Shown here one piece after another: positions 9,037 through 17,338 of a stretch of DNA of 19,597 bases. The notes under the pieces are model-generated. The model worked only from the letters and a program-made list of their open reading frames with translations, searched no databases and was not told the DNA's origin. Numbering within the stretch: the first letter of the stretch is position 1; each line of letters begins with the position of its first letter. Location of the stretch: NCBI GenBank assembly GCA_038256525.1, contig JBBSKF010000055.1:1-19597 (forward strand), in the 5' to 3' direction. The stretch is from SCTD01 sp038256525. Its GTDB lineage: Bacteria > Actinomycetota > Actinomycetes > Mycobacteriales > SCTD01. The position numbers and the translations under genes are program-made.

Positions 9037-10329
9037 CTAGACAGCCGAGCCCTCGCGCGGGGGGGTCGGCGCGGATCTGTGGACAACTCCCGCCAGCGAG
9101 ACGCCTAGCAGCGCGTCGATGGCGTCCCGCAGAAGCGCCGGCGCGCCCGGGTCGTCGCCCGGAGCAGCGCTCCACTGGTCCACGACCGCCAGCGCAGCGG
9201 GCGTGTCGAGATCGTCGGCAAGGGCCCGGCGCACCGCGGTGACGGCGGCGTCGCCGGACGGACCGGTTGTCCGTGCGACCGCGGCGCGCCAGTCGGACAG
9301 CCGATGCTGCCCGGTCTCGAGCACCCGGTCGGTCCACTCCCGGTCGCTGCGGTAGTGGGCGCCCAGCAGGGCCAATCGCAGCGCTCCCGCCTCCACCCCA
9401 GCTGCCAGCAGCCGGGACACGAACACCAGGTTTCCCCGGGACTTGCTCATCTTCTCGCCGTCCAGCCCGACCATTCCGGCATGGACGTAGACCCCGGCGT
9501 AGGGCCAGGTCCCGGTGCCCACCTCGGCGTGCGCGGCGGTCATCTCGTGATGGGGGAACGCGAGGTCGGACCCGCCGCCCTGCACGTCGTGTCGCCGGCC
9601 CAGCCGGTTCAACGCGATGGCGGCGCACTCGACGTGCCATCCGGGGCGGCCCGGCCCGAGCGGTGAGGCCCAGGAGGGCTCCCCGGGCCGCGCTGCGAGC
9701 CACAGCAGCGGGTCCAGCGGGTTCTTCTTACCGGTCCGCTCGGGGTCGCCACCACGCTCCGCCGACAGGGTCAGCATGGTGTCGGCGGACAGCCCCGCCA
9801 CCTGGCCGAAGTGCGGCGCCGCATCGACCGCGAAGTAGACGTCCTCACCGCCCGACGGCGCCGTCACCCGGTAGGCCGCGCCGGCCTCGAGCAGCTCCAC
9901 GACGAACGCGGCGATCTCGTCCATCGCTTCCACCGCACCGACGTAATGGCTCGGCGGCAGCACCCGCAACGCAGTCATGTCCTGCCGGAACAGCTCCGTC
10001 TCGCGCTGCGCGACGAGCGTCCAGTCGACCGCATCGCGCGCTGCCCGCTCGAGCAAGGGGTCGTCGATGTCAGTGACGTTCTGCACGTAGTCGACGGCGT
10101 AGCCGCGGTCACGCCACAGGCGCACGAGCGTGTCGAAGGCCAGATACGTGGCTGCGTGACCCAGGTGAGTCGCGTCGTACGGCGTGATGCCGCACACGTA
10201 GAGCCGGGCGGTCGGGCCGCTGGGCCGCACCTCGGACCGGCCACCGGTTGCGGTGTCGTGCAGCAGCAGCGGTACGGCGCCGGCGACGCCCCCGACGACG
10301 GGAACGGCGGCGGCGGGCCAGGACTGCAT
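9037..10329 (-). CDS. mshC: Cysteine:1D-myo-inosityl 2-amino-2-deoxy-alpha-D-glucopyranoside ligase (mycothiol biosynthesis)
   Basis: This encodes 430 residues. MshC joins cysteine to GlcN-Ins using ATP, the penultimate step of mycothiol synthesis, and is a cysteinyl-tRNA-synthetase homologue. The MQSWPA start is typical of MshC rather than CysS. CGITPYDATHLGHA (C46; HLGH 55-58) is the nucleotide-binding HIGH-type motif. WHVECAA (C235) and the FPHHE region (about H260) complete the zinc/cysteine site. EKMSKS (293-297) is the KMSKS loop. The protein lacks the long tRNA-anticodon domain of CysS, which also supports MshC. It sits 18 bp after the SCO1664-family gene, the usual actinobacterial arrangement, and proves a mycothiol-producing host. 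Confidence 0.96.
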   Translation of the reverse strand: MQSWPAAAVPVVGGVAGAVPLLLHDTATGGRSEVRPSGPTARLYVCGITPYDATHLGHAATYLAFDTLVRLWRDRGYAVDYVQNVTDIDDPLLERAARDAVDWTLVAQRETELFRQDMTALRVLPPSHYVGAVEAMDEIAAFVVELLEAGAAYRVTAPSGGEDVYFAVDAAPHFGQVAGLSADTMLTLSAERGGDPERTGKKNPLDPLLWLAARPGEPSWASPLGPGRPGWHVECAAIALNRLGRRHDVQGGGSDLAFPHHEMTAAHAEVGTGTWPYAGVYVHAGMVGLDGEKMSKSRGNLVFVSRLLAAGVEAGALRLALLGAHYRSDREWTDRVLETGQHRLSDWRAAVARTTGPSGDAAVTAVRRALADDLDTPAALAVVDQWSAAPGDDPGAPALLRDAIDALLGVSLAGVVHRSAPTPPREGSAV

Positions 10330-10347
10330 CGGGCCAGCCTACGACGG

Positions 10348-11070
10348 TCAGAAGGGCGGCCAGGGGATCGCCGGCCAGTCGGCGGAGGGCTCCGGGAAGC
10401 ACCCGTCGGCCAGCAGCCGGTCCACGCGCGTCGCGGTCGCCCGCACCTCCCGAACGGTCAGCAGGGCGTGCAGAGCCTCACCCAGCGCGCACCGCAGCTC
10501 CTCGCGCAGGGCGGCCAGGGTGGCGACGGCCTCGGGCGGCAACGGCGTGCCACGCCACTGCCACAGCAGGGTGCGCAGCTTGTCCTCGGTCGAGAAGCAG
10601 ATGCCGTGGTCGACCCCCTGCACCCGGCCGTCGGCGCGCGGCAGCAGGTGACCGCCCTTGCGGTCGGCGTTGTTGATCACGGCGTCGAGGACGGCCATGC
10701 GCCGCAGGTCCGGATGGTCGCTGCGCGCCAGCGCCCCCAGATCCACGCCCTCGTCGACGTCCACCCACAGCTGGCACATGCCCGTCCCGAACGGGCCCTC
10801 CCGCATCACGGTCGGTGGCACGACGTCCCAGCCGGTCGCCTGAGAGACGAGGTAGGCCGCCACCTCGCGGCCGGCGAGCGTGCCGTCCGGGAAGTCCCAG
10901 AGCGGGCGCTCGCCGCGTACCGGCTTGTAGACGACGGCGGCGCTCGTCCCGTCCAGTTCGGCGACGCAGTAGAGAGTGGCGTTGCTCGCGTCCACCAACC
11001 GGCCCTCGACCGACAGCTCGCCTTCGCGCAGCAGGCGCAGCACCTCGTCGAGCTCGAGGGTCGCGGTCAC
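10348..11070 (-). CDS. SCO1664-family protein (PI3/4-kinase-like fold)
   Basis: This encodes 240 residues. It matches the actinobacterial SCO1664 family that sits beside mshC. Kinase-like features are visible: K49 in AAVVYKP (possible ATP lysine), the catalytic-loop-like NNADRKGGH (N134, D136, K138, H141) and the metal-binding-like VDHGICF (D154). These resemble PI3/PI4-kinase and HipA-type phosphotransferases. The substrate and role are unknown. The start is GTG at 11070. The gene lies 47 bp after the DUF3090 gene, and its stop is 18 bp before the mshC ATG. The conserved linkage suggests a common transcript, but a direct role in mycothiol formation is not shown. Confidence 0.9.
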   Translation of the reverse strand: MTATLELDEVLRLLREGELSVEGRLVDASNATLYCVAELDGTSAAVVYKPVRGERPLWDFPDGTLAGREVAAYLVSQATGWDVVPPTVMREGPFGTGMCQLWVDVDEGVDLGALARSDHPDLRRMAVLDAVINNADRKGGHLLPRADGRVQGVDHGICFSTEDKLRTLLWQWRGTPLPPEAVATLAALREELRCALGEALHALLTVREVRATATRVDRLLADGCFPEPSADWPAIPWPPF

Positions 11071-11117
11071 CCGACCAGTGTCGGGCAGCGGGCCGTCAGG
11101 CGCAGCATCAGTGCCGC

Positions 11118-11675
11118 TCAGCGGCGGTGCCCGTTCTGGCGCGGGCAGATGTGACCCTCGGGATCCAGCGGCAGGGCGCAGAGCGGGCAGGGCGGCCGAC
11201 CCGCGGCCACGACGCGCTGCGCCCGCTGGATGAAGGCCCTAGCCATCTCGGCCGTCAGCAGCACCCGCAGCGCCGGCGGGCCCTCCTCGGTCTCGGTCAG
11301 GGGCTCGACCTGCGGTGAGCCCTCCTTCTCGGGCGGCGCCAGCGCCTCGACGACCACCTTGGCCGTCTCGCCGTCCCACGCCAGACCCATCGTGCCGACC
11401 CGGAACTCCTCCTCGACCGGTGCGTCCAGCGGCGCGGTGTCCTCGAGCTCGGCCGGGGCCACCGCGGGCACCTCGCCGACGCCGCGGCGGCGCACCTCGT
11501 CCAGCAGCTCCCCGAGCCGTTCGGCGAGCACCATGACCTGCGCCTTCTCGAGCGCGACCGAGACGGTGCGACCGGCTCCGCTGGCCTGCAGGTAGAACGT
11601 CCGATCGCCGGGCTGGCCGACCGTGCCGGCGACGAAGCGCTCGGGCGGGTCGAAGACGAACAGCTGACGGGGCAC
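11118..11675 (-). CDS. DUF3090-family protein
   Basis: This encodes 185 residues. The N-terminus MPRQLFVFDPPERFVAGTVGQPGDRTFYLQA is characteristic of DUF3090. The C-terminus has a probable metal-binding cluster, CPLC...GHICPRQNGH, with three Cys and two His placed like a small zinc ribbon. The function is unknown. It occurs next to the histidine-phosphatase and SCO1664 genes in many actinomycetes. The start is GTG at 11675, 9 bp after the stop of the upstream phosphatase gene, so co-translation is likely. No membrane segment or signal peptide is visible. Confidence 0.92.
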   Translation of the reverse strand: MPRQLFVFDPPERFVAGTVGQPGDRTFYLQASGAGRTVSVALEKAQVMVLAERLGELLDEVRRRGVGEVPAVAPAELEDTAPLDAPVEEEFRVGTMGLAWDGETAKVVVEALAPPEKEGSPQVEPLTETEEGPPALRVLLTAEMARAFIQRAQRVVAAGRPPCPLCALPLDPEGHICPRQNGHRR

Positions 11676-11684
11676 ACCGCGACC

Positions 11685-12383
11685 TTAGTCGGCTCCGCTA
11701 CCCGCTCCGCCGCCGACGGGAGCATCCGAGCTCGCCTTGCGGCGCCGACCCTTCTTGCCGGCGGGCAGCAGATCGGCGACGCCGCCTCCGGTGTCGTTGA
11801 CGCGGACGACGAACGGGCGCAGCTCGGTGTAGCGGATCACCGTGACCGAACACGGGTCGATCATGATCCGCTGGAACTGGTCCAGGTGCAGGCCCATGGC
11901 GTCCGCGACGATGGCCTTGATGACGTCGCCGTGCGAGCAGGCCAGCCAGGTCGCGTCGGCGCCGAGCCGGGAGTTCCAGTCACGTACGGCGGTGACTGCC
12001 CGCACCTGTGTATCCCGAAGGGCTTCTCCCTCCGGACCCGGGAACACCACCGCTGACGGATGGGCCTGCACCACCTTCCAGAGCGGCTCCTTGCCCAGCT
12101 CCTTGAGTGGCCGGCCGGTCCAGTCGCCGTAGCGGCACTCCCCCAGGCGGTCATCGACCTGCAGCTCGACGTCGCGGCCGAGAAGGATCGCCGCGGCGGT
12201 GTCGAGGCACCGGTCGAGCGGGCTCGAGACGACGGCGCTCAGCGGCAGCGGCCGCAGCCGCTCGGCGACGGACGCGGCCTGCTTCTCGCCGCGCTCGTCG
12301 AGGTGCAGGCCGGGGGTCCAACCGGCGAGCACCGGCCCGGTCAGGTGCGTGAGGCCGTGCCGGACGAGGACGACGGTGGTCAC
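11685..12383 (-). CDS. Histidine phosphatase / phosphoglycerate-mutase-like protein (MSMEG_4193 family)
   Basis: This encodes 232 residues. The catalytic RHG triad is at R8-H9-G10 in VVLVRHGLTH. R58 (SSPLDRCLDTA), E82 (GECRYGDWTG) and H151 (ACSHGD) supply the remaining phosphate-binding and acid/base residues of the branch. Sequence and gene order match the actinobacterial MSMEG_4193-type family of putative phosphomutases or phosphatases; the substrate is not known. After the domain a basic KKGRRRK stretch leads into a Gly/Ala/Ser tail that is probably disordered. The start is GTG at 12383. It lies 35 bp downstream of corA and 9 bp upstream of the DUF3090 gene. Confidence 0.92.
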   Translation of the reverse strand: MTTVVLVRHGLTHLTGPVLAGWTPGLHLDERGEKQAASVAERLRPLPLSAVVSSPLDRCLDTAAAILLGRDVELQVDDRLGECRYGDWTGRPLKELGKEPLWKVVQAHPSAVVFPGPEGEALRDTQVRAVTAVRDWNSRLGADATWLACSHGDVIKAIVADAMGLHLDQFQRIMIDPCSVTVIRYTELRPFVVRVNDTGGGVADLLPAGKKGRRRKASSDAPVGGGAGSGAD

Positions 12384-12418
12384 GGATGAAACCTAGCCGG
12401 GCACCGGTCCTGCCCCGT

Positions 12419-13456
12419 TCAGAGCCAGCCCTTGCGCTTGAAGAAGGCGAACAGCAGGACGACGGAACCGACCAGCAGCACCGTCGAGGCGACGAAACCG
12501 CTGGCCTGCTGCGAGCCGGGGAACGGCACGTTCTGCCCGAAGTAGCCGGTGACTGCCGTCGTTGCCGCCAGGATCGCCGCGTAGGCCGTCAGCCGGAAGA
12601 TGGTCTCGTTGAGCCGGTTGCTGGCGAGGGTGAGGTTCGTGTCAAGGATCGTCCCCAGCAGATCGCGCAGGCCGTCGATGTCGTTCGTCGCGCGCTGCAC
12701 GTGGTCGTCGACGTCCCGCAGGTACGGGGCGATCCGCTCGTCGACAAGGCCGACCTCAGGCCGCAGCATCGTGCCCACGACGTCGCGCATGGGCAGCACC
12801 GCGCGGCGCAGCTGGGTCAGGGCCTTGCGCAGTGCGAAGGACCGGCGCTGAAGGTCTCCGCCGACCTGCTGCTCGTCGAACAGCAGGTCCTCGAGCTCCT
12901 CCGCCTCGTCGTCGAGCACCGCGACGGCGGCGGTGTGCCCGTCCACGAGGTGGTCGACCAGCCCGTGCGTGAGGAAGGCGATGCCCGACGCAGTCAGCTC
13001 GGGGGTGCCGTCCCACCGGTCGAGCAGCGACTGAAGCTCCAGCAGGTCGTCCTTGCGTACGGTCACCAGCGCCCGTGGGGTGATGAAGGCGGCGATCTCG
13101 CCCGTCCGCAGCAGGAGCTCGTCCGGTGCACACGACACGGCGTAGGCCGCGAGGAAGGCGTGGTCGGGATAGCGGTCGAGCTTGGGGCGCTGGTGCTCGT
13201 GCAGGGCGTCCTCGATCGCGAGCGGGTGCAAGCCGAACTCCTCGACGACGACGTCCATGTCGCCGAGCGAGGGGCGCAGGAGATCCAGCCACACGACCGT
13301 GTCCGGCTCGAGCAGGTGGTCGCTGATGTCATCCACCGGGAACCCCTCGAGCGCCAGCTCCCCCGCCCGGTAGAGCCGGGTGTGGGCCTGGCAGCCGGTC
13401 GGGCTCTGGGCCCGGCAGGACGTCGCTGAGGTCGGCTGCGTCTGGTCGATGCTCAT
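12419..13456 (-). CDS. corA: CorA-family divalent cation transporter
   Basis: This encodes 345 residues. A large cytoplasmic N-terminal domain with long charged helices (for example LDDEAEELEDLLFDEQQVGGDLQRRSFALRKALTQLRRAVLPMRDVV) leads to two C-terminal membrane helices, around AAILAATTAVTGYFG and FVASTVLLVGSVVLLFAFF. A basic KRKGWL tail ends the protein. These are the marks of the pentameric CorA channel for Mg2+ and related ions. The loop after TM1 reads YFGQNVPFPG: the canonical G-M-N selectivity motif is G-Q-N here, a variant I associate with actinobacterial members, so ion preference should not be assumed. The ATG at 13456 was chosen from protein similarity. It lies 23 bp after uppP. 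Confidence 0.92.
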   Translation of the reverse strand: MSIDQTQPTSATSCRAQSPTGCQAHTRLYRAGELALEGFPVDDISDHLLEPDTVVWLDLLRPSLGDMDVVVEEFGLHPLAIEDALHEHQRPKLDRYPDHAFLAAYAVSCAPDELLLRTGEIAAFITPRALVTVRKDDLLELQSLLDRWDGTPELTASGIAFLTHGLVDHLVDGHTAAVAVLDDEAEELEDLLFDEQQVGGDLQRRSFALRKALTQLRRAVLPMRDVVGTMLRPEVGLVDERIAPYLRDVDDHVQRATNDIDGLRDLLGTILDTNLTLASNRLNETIFRLTAYAAILAATTAVTGYFGQNVPFPGSQQASGFVASTVLLVGSVVLLFAFFKRKGWL

Positions 13457-13479
13457 GGCGGCAAGCCTGCCAGGCGCGC

Positions 13480-14301
13480 TCAGGTGAAGGCGAGCACCCC
13501 GAGCACGATGGCGCCGAGCGCCACCCGGTAGGGCACGAACGCGACGATCGAGTTGCGGGCCACGAACTTGAGCAGGAAGGCGATCGAGGCGTAGGCCACG
13601 ACGAACGACACGACCGTCCCGACGACCACCGGGCCGGCACCCACGCTGCCGTCGAGGGCGGAGGGGAGCTCGAGTGCGCCGGCGGCCGTGAGCGCCGGAA
13701 TGGCGAGGAAGAACGACATGCGGGTGGCGGTCACCCGGTCGATCCCCAGCAGCAGGCCGGCCGAGATCGTCGCACCGGAGCGGGACACCCCTGGGACGAG
13801 CGCGACACACTGGGCCAGGCCGATGAGCAGGCCGTCCCGGATCGTCACCTCCGGCTCACCGCGCTCCTGGGTGGCGCGTCGCTCGGCGAGCACCATCACC
13901 GCGCTCCAGGCGATGAGGGCGATCCCGACGGTGGTGAGCGAGCGGAGCACCGGCCCCTTGATGACGTCGCGGAACAGCAGTCCCACCACACCGATCGGCA
14001 GCGAGCCGAGCACGACGGCCAGGGTGAAGCGCCAGTCGTCGGTCTTGCGTCCGGCGCTCGTACGCACGCCGCGGGCGAAGCCGCGGGCGAACCGAGCGAT
14101 GTCCTTGGCGAAGAAGATCAGCACGGCGAGGATGGCGCCGCTCTGGATGACCGCCGTGAACGCGGTGACCGACGGGTCGTCGACCTCGAGGCCCAGCAGC
14201 CCCTCGGCGATCGTCAGGTGACCGGTGCTGGACACGGGCAGGAACTCCGTCAGCCCCTCGACAACGCCGAGGATGACCGCGTCGAGCAGCCCGAGGCTCA
14301 C
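13480..14301 (-). CDS. uppP: Undecaprenyl-diphosphatase
   Basis: This encodes 273 residues, full length. It removes a phosphate from undecaprenyl pyrophosphate to regenerate the carrier lipid for peptidoglycan precursors and confers basal bacitracin tolerance. Motif 1 is intact: E15-GLTE19-FLPVSSTGH28. Motif 2, PGVSRSGAT, has the catalytic arginine at R174. The remainder is a series of hydrophobic helices, as expected for this integral membrane enzyme. The start is GTG at 14301, overlapping the stop of an upstream UppP-like paralogue as GTGA. This copy has all key residues and is likely the working enzyme of the pair. Confidence 0.96.
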   Translation of the reverse strand: MSLGLLDAVILGVVEGLTEFLPVSSTGHLTIAEGLLGLEVDDPSVTAFTAVIQSGAILAVLIFFAKDIARFARGFARGVRTSAGRKTDDWRFTLAVVLGSLPIGVVGLLFRDVIKGPVLRSLTTVGIALIAWSAVMVLAERRATQERGEPEVTIRDGLLIGLAQCVALVPGVSRSGATISAGLLLGIDRVTATRMSFFLAIPALTAAGALELPSALDGSVGAGPVVVGTVVSFVVAYASIAFLLKFVARNSIVAFVPYRVALGAIVLGVLAFT

Positions 14302-15146
14302 GAGGGGTCCTTCCGGCTCGATCGGCGTTCAACCAGGACGCGTCGGGCGACCAGGGCGGCTAGTGCCAGACGGTAGAGCGCCGGGCCGGTGGCACTGCGG
14401 CCGGGGCGCTGCTGCTGGATCCAGGTCGCGGCGGCGCCGGCGAGCCCTGCGCAGGTGGCGCCGATGGCGAGTGACGGGCAGAGGGTGCGCAGGGTGGTGC
14501 GGTCCGCGCGCGTCAGGGTGAGCGCCGCTGCGCCGGCCGTGACCGGCAACGACATGAGCAGCGAGAACCGCTGGGCAGCGACGCGCTCGACCCCGGCGGC
14601 GCGCAGTGCGGTCAGCGTCGCACCGGACCGGGAGACGCCCGGGGCGAGCGCGGCCACCTGGGCGAGAGCGGCGTACGTGGTTTCGCGGGCCCCGATGCTC
14701 CGGTCCCCGCCACCACGTTCCTTGATCATCAGGAGGTTGCCGTCCGACTCGCCTGGCGTGTCGGACGGCGACTTCCTGATGATCTTGGGGGGCCGGAGGT
14801 CGGATGCGGAGGCGTCGTTTCCCGCGCGACGGTCGGCCAGCCAAAGCAGCGCACCCGCCCCGGCGAGCAGGACGGCCAGCTGCGGCGGCCGGCCGAGCCG
14901 CTGCTCGACCCGGTCGGCGGCAAGCGCCCCCGCGGCGGCGGCCGGCAGGCAGGAGCCGACCAGCAGGGCCGCCGTCCGTCCGTCGAGCGAGCGCAGTTCC
15001 CGGCGCAGCACGACCGCGATGCCGAGGCACGACCCGGCGTGCAGCCCGGCGGCGAAGGTCGTGCGGGCCGGCGGCTGCTCCCAGCCGAGCAGCCAGGGCA
15101 GCAGGACCAGCTGCGCCGAGGAGGAGACCGGGACGACCTCGGCCAC
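14298..15146 (-). CDS. UppP/BacA-like membrane protein, divergent paralogue with in-frame palindrome
   Basis: This encodes 282 residues from GTG 15146, or about 296 if translation begins at CTG 15188, which overlaps the LLM stop as CTGA. The UppP fold is evident from AEVVPVSSSAQ (motif 1) and APGVSRSGAT (motif 2 with its Arg) plus hydrophobic helices. Three oddities stand out. Family-like sequence (SQAAVLGLAQGVAEV) continues upstream of the GTG, and I found no ATG, GTG or TTG there in frame. The conserved motif-1 His is Gln. The loop before motif 2 is enlarged by a segment encoded by a 61-bp palindrome. It may be a specialised or decaying paralogue of the downstream uppP, to which it is joined by GTGA. 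Phosphatase activity is doubtful. Confidence 0.8.
   Translation of the reverse strand: MAEVVPVSSSAQLVLLPWLLGWEQPPARTTFAAGLHAGSCLGIAVVLRRELRSLDGRTAALLVGSCLPAAAAGALAADRVEQRLGRPPQLAVLLAGAGALLWLADRRAGNDASASDLRPPKIIRKSPSDTPGESDGNLLMIKERGGGDRSIGARETTYAALAQVAALAPGVSRSGATLTALRAAGVERVAAQRFSLLMSLPVTAGAAALTLTRADRTTLRTLCPSLAIGATCAGLAGAAATWIQQQRPGRSATGPALYRLALAALVARRVLVERRSSRKDPS
14724..14784. repeat. 61-bp imperfect palindrome inside the UppP-like coding region
   Basis: The 25-bp arms 14724-14748 and 14760-14784 are complementary at 23 of 25 positions. Both mismatches are G-T on the + strand, so a + strand RNA would pair throughout using two G-U pairs. The 11-bp centre adds a further CGC/GCG pairing. 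On the - strand it is read in frame, giving roughly IIRKSPSDTPGESDGNLLMIK in a loop of the protein. It looks like an inserted palindromic element tolerated in an ORF. Confidence 0.85.
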
Positions 15147-15184
15147 CCCTTGCGCCAGCCCCAGGACCGCCGCCTGCGAGCGGT

Positions 15185-16255
15185 TCAGTCCCCCACGCCC
15201 GCAAGCTCGAGCGCCTCGACGGCGGTGCGCAGGGTCGCCTGCTGCTGCTCGAGCGTCCCGTCGAAGCCTGCCGACAGCGTGAGGGTCGTCACCCCGCTCG
15301 CGGCCAGCACCTGCATCCGCTCGGCGATCCGCTCCTTGCTGCCGAGCAGGGAGGTGGCGTTGAGGAAGTCGTACGGGACGGCGGCGGCTGCCGCTTCGTA
15401 CTCCCTTGCCAGGTAGTGGTCTTGGATGTTCTTTGCCGCATCCTCGAAGCCCATGCGTACCGCCAGCTGGTTGTAGAAGTTTCTCTCGCGGCTGCCCATC
15501 CCGCCGACGTAGAGCGCGGCATACCAGCGGACCGGGTCGGCGCAGGCACGCGGGTCGTCGCCGACCACGATCGGCATCGTCGGCACCACGTCGAAGCCGG
15601 CCATCGTCTTGCCCACCTTGGCCCGACCGGTGGTGATCGAGGCGAGCGACTGGGGCGCCTGGTCGGCGGAGTAGAAGATCGCCAGCCAGCCGTCGAACAG
15701 CTCACCGGACAGCTCGAGGTTCTTCGGCCCGACGGCCGCGAGATACATCGGGATGCGCTCCCGGACCGGGTGCACCGTGAGTCGCAGCGCCTTGCCCGGC
15801 CCATCGGGCAGCGGCAAGACGTAGTGCTGGCCGTCGTACTGCACCTTCTCGCGGCGCAGCGCCAGCTTGACGATGTCGCTGTACTCCCTCGTGCGGGCCA
15901 GCGGCTTGTCGAAGCGCACGCCGTGCCAGCCCTCCGACACCTGCGGTCCGGAGACGCCGAGGCCGAGGCGGAAGCGGCCACCGGACAGGGTGTCGAGGGT
16001 GGCGGCCGTCATCGCGCAGTTGGCCGGGGTCCGTCCCGGGATCTGGAAGATGGCCGACCCGATGTCGATCCGCTTGGTCTGCGCGGCGACCCACGCAAGG
16101 ACCGTCGGCGCATCCGAGCCGTAGGCCTCTGCGACCCAGGCGACGGCGAAGCCGAGGTCGTCCGCGGTCTTCGCGAGGGCGAGGTTGTCGGCGTCGTTCC
16201 CGCCACCCCAGTAGCCCAGGTTCAGGCCGAGCTTCACGTCCGGGCTCCTCGCCAT
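15185..16255 (-). CDS. LLM-class F420-dependent oxidoreductase
   Basis: This encodes 356 residues of the luciferase-like monooxygenase TIM-barrel fold. Recognisable segments are KLGLNLGYWGGG at the N-terminus, AVAWVAEAYGSDAPTVLAWVAAQT, DIGSAIFQIPGRTPANCAMTAATLDTLSGGRFRLGLGVSGPQVSEGWHG and REYSDIVKLALR. These are typical of the actinobacterial F420-using subfamily (Rv3520c type), whose substrates are mostly unknown. ATG 16255 was chosen over the adjacent TTG 16258; neither has a strong Shine-Dalgarno. It appears to head the long - strand series and is divergent from the aldo/keto reductase, with 77 bp between starts. Its stop overlaps a possible CTG start of the UppP-like gene. Confidence 0.93.
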   Translation of the reverse strand: MARSPDVKLGLNLGYWGGGNDADNLALAKTADDLGFAVAWVAEAYGSDAPTVLAWVAAQTKRIDIGSAIFQIPGRTPANCAMTAATLDTLSGGRFRLGLGVSGPQVSEGWHGVRFDKPLARTREYSDIVKLALRREKVQYDGQHYVLPLPDGPGKALRLTVHPVRERIPMYLAAVGPKNLELSGELFDGWLAIFYSADQAPQSLASITTGRAKVGKTMAGFDVVPTMPIVVGDDPRACADPVRWYAALYVGGMGSRERNFYNQLAVRMGFEDAAKNIQDHYLAREYEAAAAAVPYDFLNATSLLGSKERIAERMQVLAASGVTTLTLSAGFDGTLEQQQATLRTAVEALELAGVGD

Positions 16256-16332
16256 CAATGTGGGCTCTGTCGGTGTGCCGGCAGCGTAGCCACCCGCGCT
16301 CCGCTAGCGTCGCGCCCAAAGAAGGAGCGACG

Positions 16333-17334
16333 GTGAAGCAGCGTCACCTGGGCCGCAGCGGTCTGATCGTGTCCCGACTCGCGCTCGGCACGATGACCTG
16401 GGGCCGCGACACCGACGAGGACGACGCCGCAGCGCAGCTCATGGCCTTTCGCGAGGCGGGCGGCACGCTTGTCGACACCGCCGACGTCTACGCCGGCGGG
16501 GCGAGCGAGCGGGTGCTCGGGCGGCTGCTGACCGAGGTGGTGCCCCGCGACGAGGTGCTCGTCGCGACCAAGGCCTACGGCGAGACCGGTCCCGGGCCGA
16601 TGGGGCGTGGCACCTCGCGCGGCCACCTGCTCTCGGCGCTGGACGCCTCCCTCGCCCGACTGCAGACCGACCACGTCGACCTGTGGCAGCTGCACGCCTG
16701 GGATCCGGTCACCCCGTGGGAGGAGGCCATGGCGGCCCTCGACACGGCGGTCACCTCCGGTCGGGCCCGCTATGCCGGGGTGTCGAACTACTGCGGCTGG
16801 CAGCTCGCGGCGACGGCCACCCACCAGCGCGGCTGGCCCGGGCGTGCGCCGCTGGTCTCGGACCAGGTGGAGTATTCCCTGCTGCAGCGCGGGATCGAAC
16901 GGGAGGTCGTGCCGGCCGCGCTGTCCCTGGGCGTCGGCCTGCTGCCTTGGTCACCGCTCGGCCGGGGTGTGCTCACCGGGAAGTACCGCAACGGCCCGCC
17001 GGCCGACAGCCGTGGGGCCTCCGCCCACTTCGCCGGGTTCGTCGAGCCCTATCTCGACGACCGGGCCCGCTCGGTCGTGGATGCGGTGTTGACCGCCGCC
17101 GACGGGCTGGGCGTGTCCCCCGTCGCTGTCGCCCTGGCCTGGGTGCGGGACCGGCCCGGTGTCGTCGCGCCGATCGTCGGCGCGCGCACCGCCGCGCAGC
17201 TGAAGGCCTCGCTGGCGGCTGAGCCCGTGGAACTGCCGGCGGCGATCCGCAGCGCCCTCGACGACGTGTCGGCGATCGACCGCGCCTACCCGGAGACGAT
17301 GCCGCGCTGGTCCTCGGACGACCTGGAGGACTGA
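16333..17334 (+). CDS. Aldo/keto reductase
   Basis: This encodes 333 residues of an NADPH-dependent (beta/alpha)8-barrel oxidoreductase. The catalytic tetrad is complete: D48 and Y53 in LVDTADVYAGG, K80 in VATKAYG, H121 in LWQLHAWD. The GVSNYCGWQL segment and the C-terminal VVAPIVGARTAAQLKASL cofactor-binding region are typical of the AKR branch related to bacterial YajO/Tas-like enzymes. The substrate is unknown. GTG 16333 was chosen over the upstream ATG because GAAGGAG lies at 16321-16327 with normal spacing and the protein then begins with the family-typical M-K-x-R-x-L-G-x-S-G. A DUF5703 gene follows after 4 bp. TAGCGT at 16305-16310 may be a -10 element. Confidence 0.94.
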   Translation: MKQRHLGRSGLIVSRLALGTMTWGRDTDEDDAAAQLMAFREAGGTLVDTADVYAGGASERVLGRLLTEVVPRDEVLVATKAYGETGPGPMGRGTSRGHLLSALDASLARLQTDHVDLWQLHAWDPVTPWEEAMAALDTAVTSGRARYAGVSNYCGWQLAATATHQRGWPGRAPLVSDQVEYSLLQRGIEREVVPAALSLGVGLLPWSPLGRGVLTGKYRNGPPADSRGASAHFAGFVEPYLDDRARSVVDAVLTAADGLGVSPVAVALAWVRDRPGVVAPIVGARTAAQLKASLAAEPVELPAAIRSALDDVSAIDRAYPETMPRWSSDDLED

Positions 17335-17338
17335 GCGC

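Noticed and set aside
12419..13456. G-Q-N in place of G-M-N in CorA as a defect
   Set aside because: The surrounding YFGQNVPFPG segment is a coherent variant that I associate with actinobacterial CorA relatives, so it is noted in the gene entry only.
14804..16336. A 510-codon open frame on the + strand across the UppP-like and LLM genes
   Set aside because: Low-complexity Arg/Pro/Ala translation, no motif, and it covers two genes with clear family signatures on the - strand.
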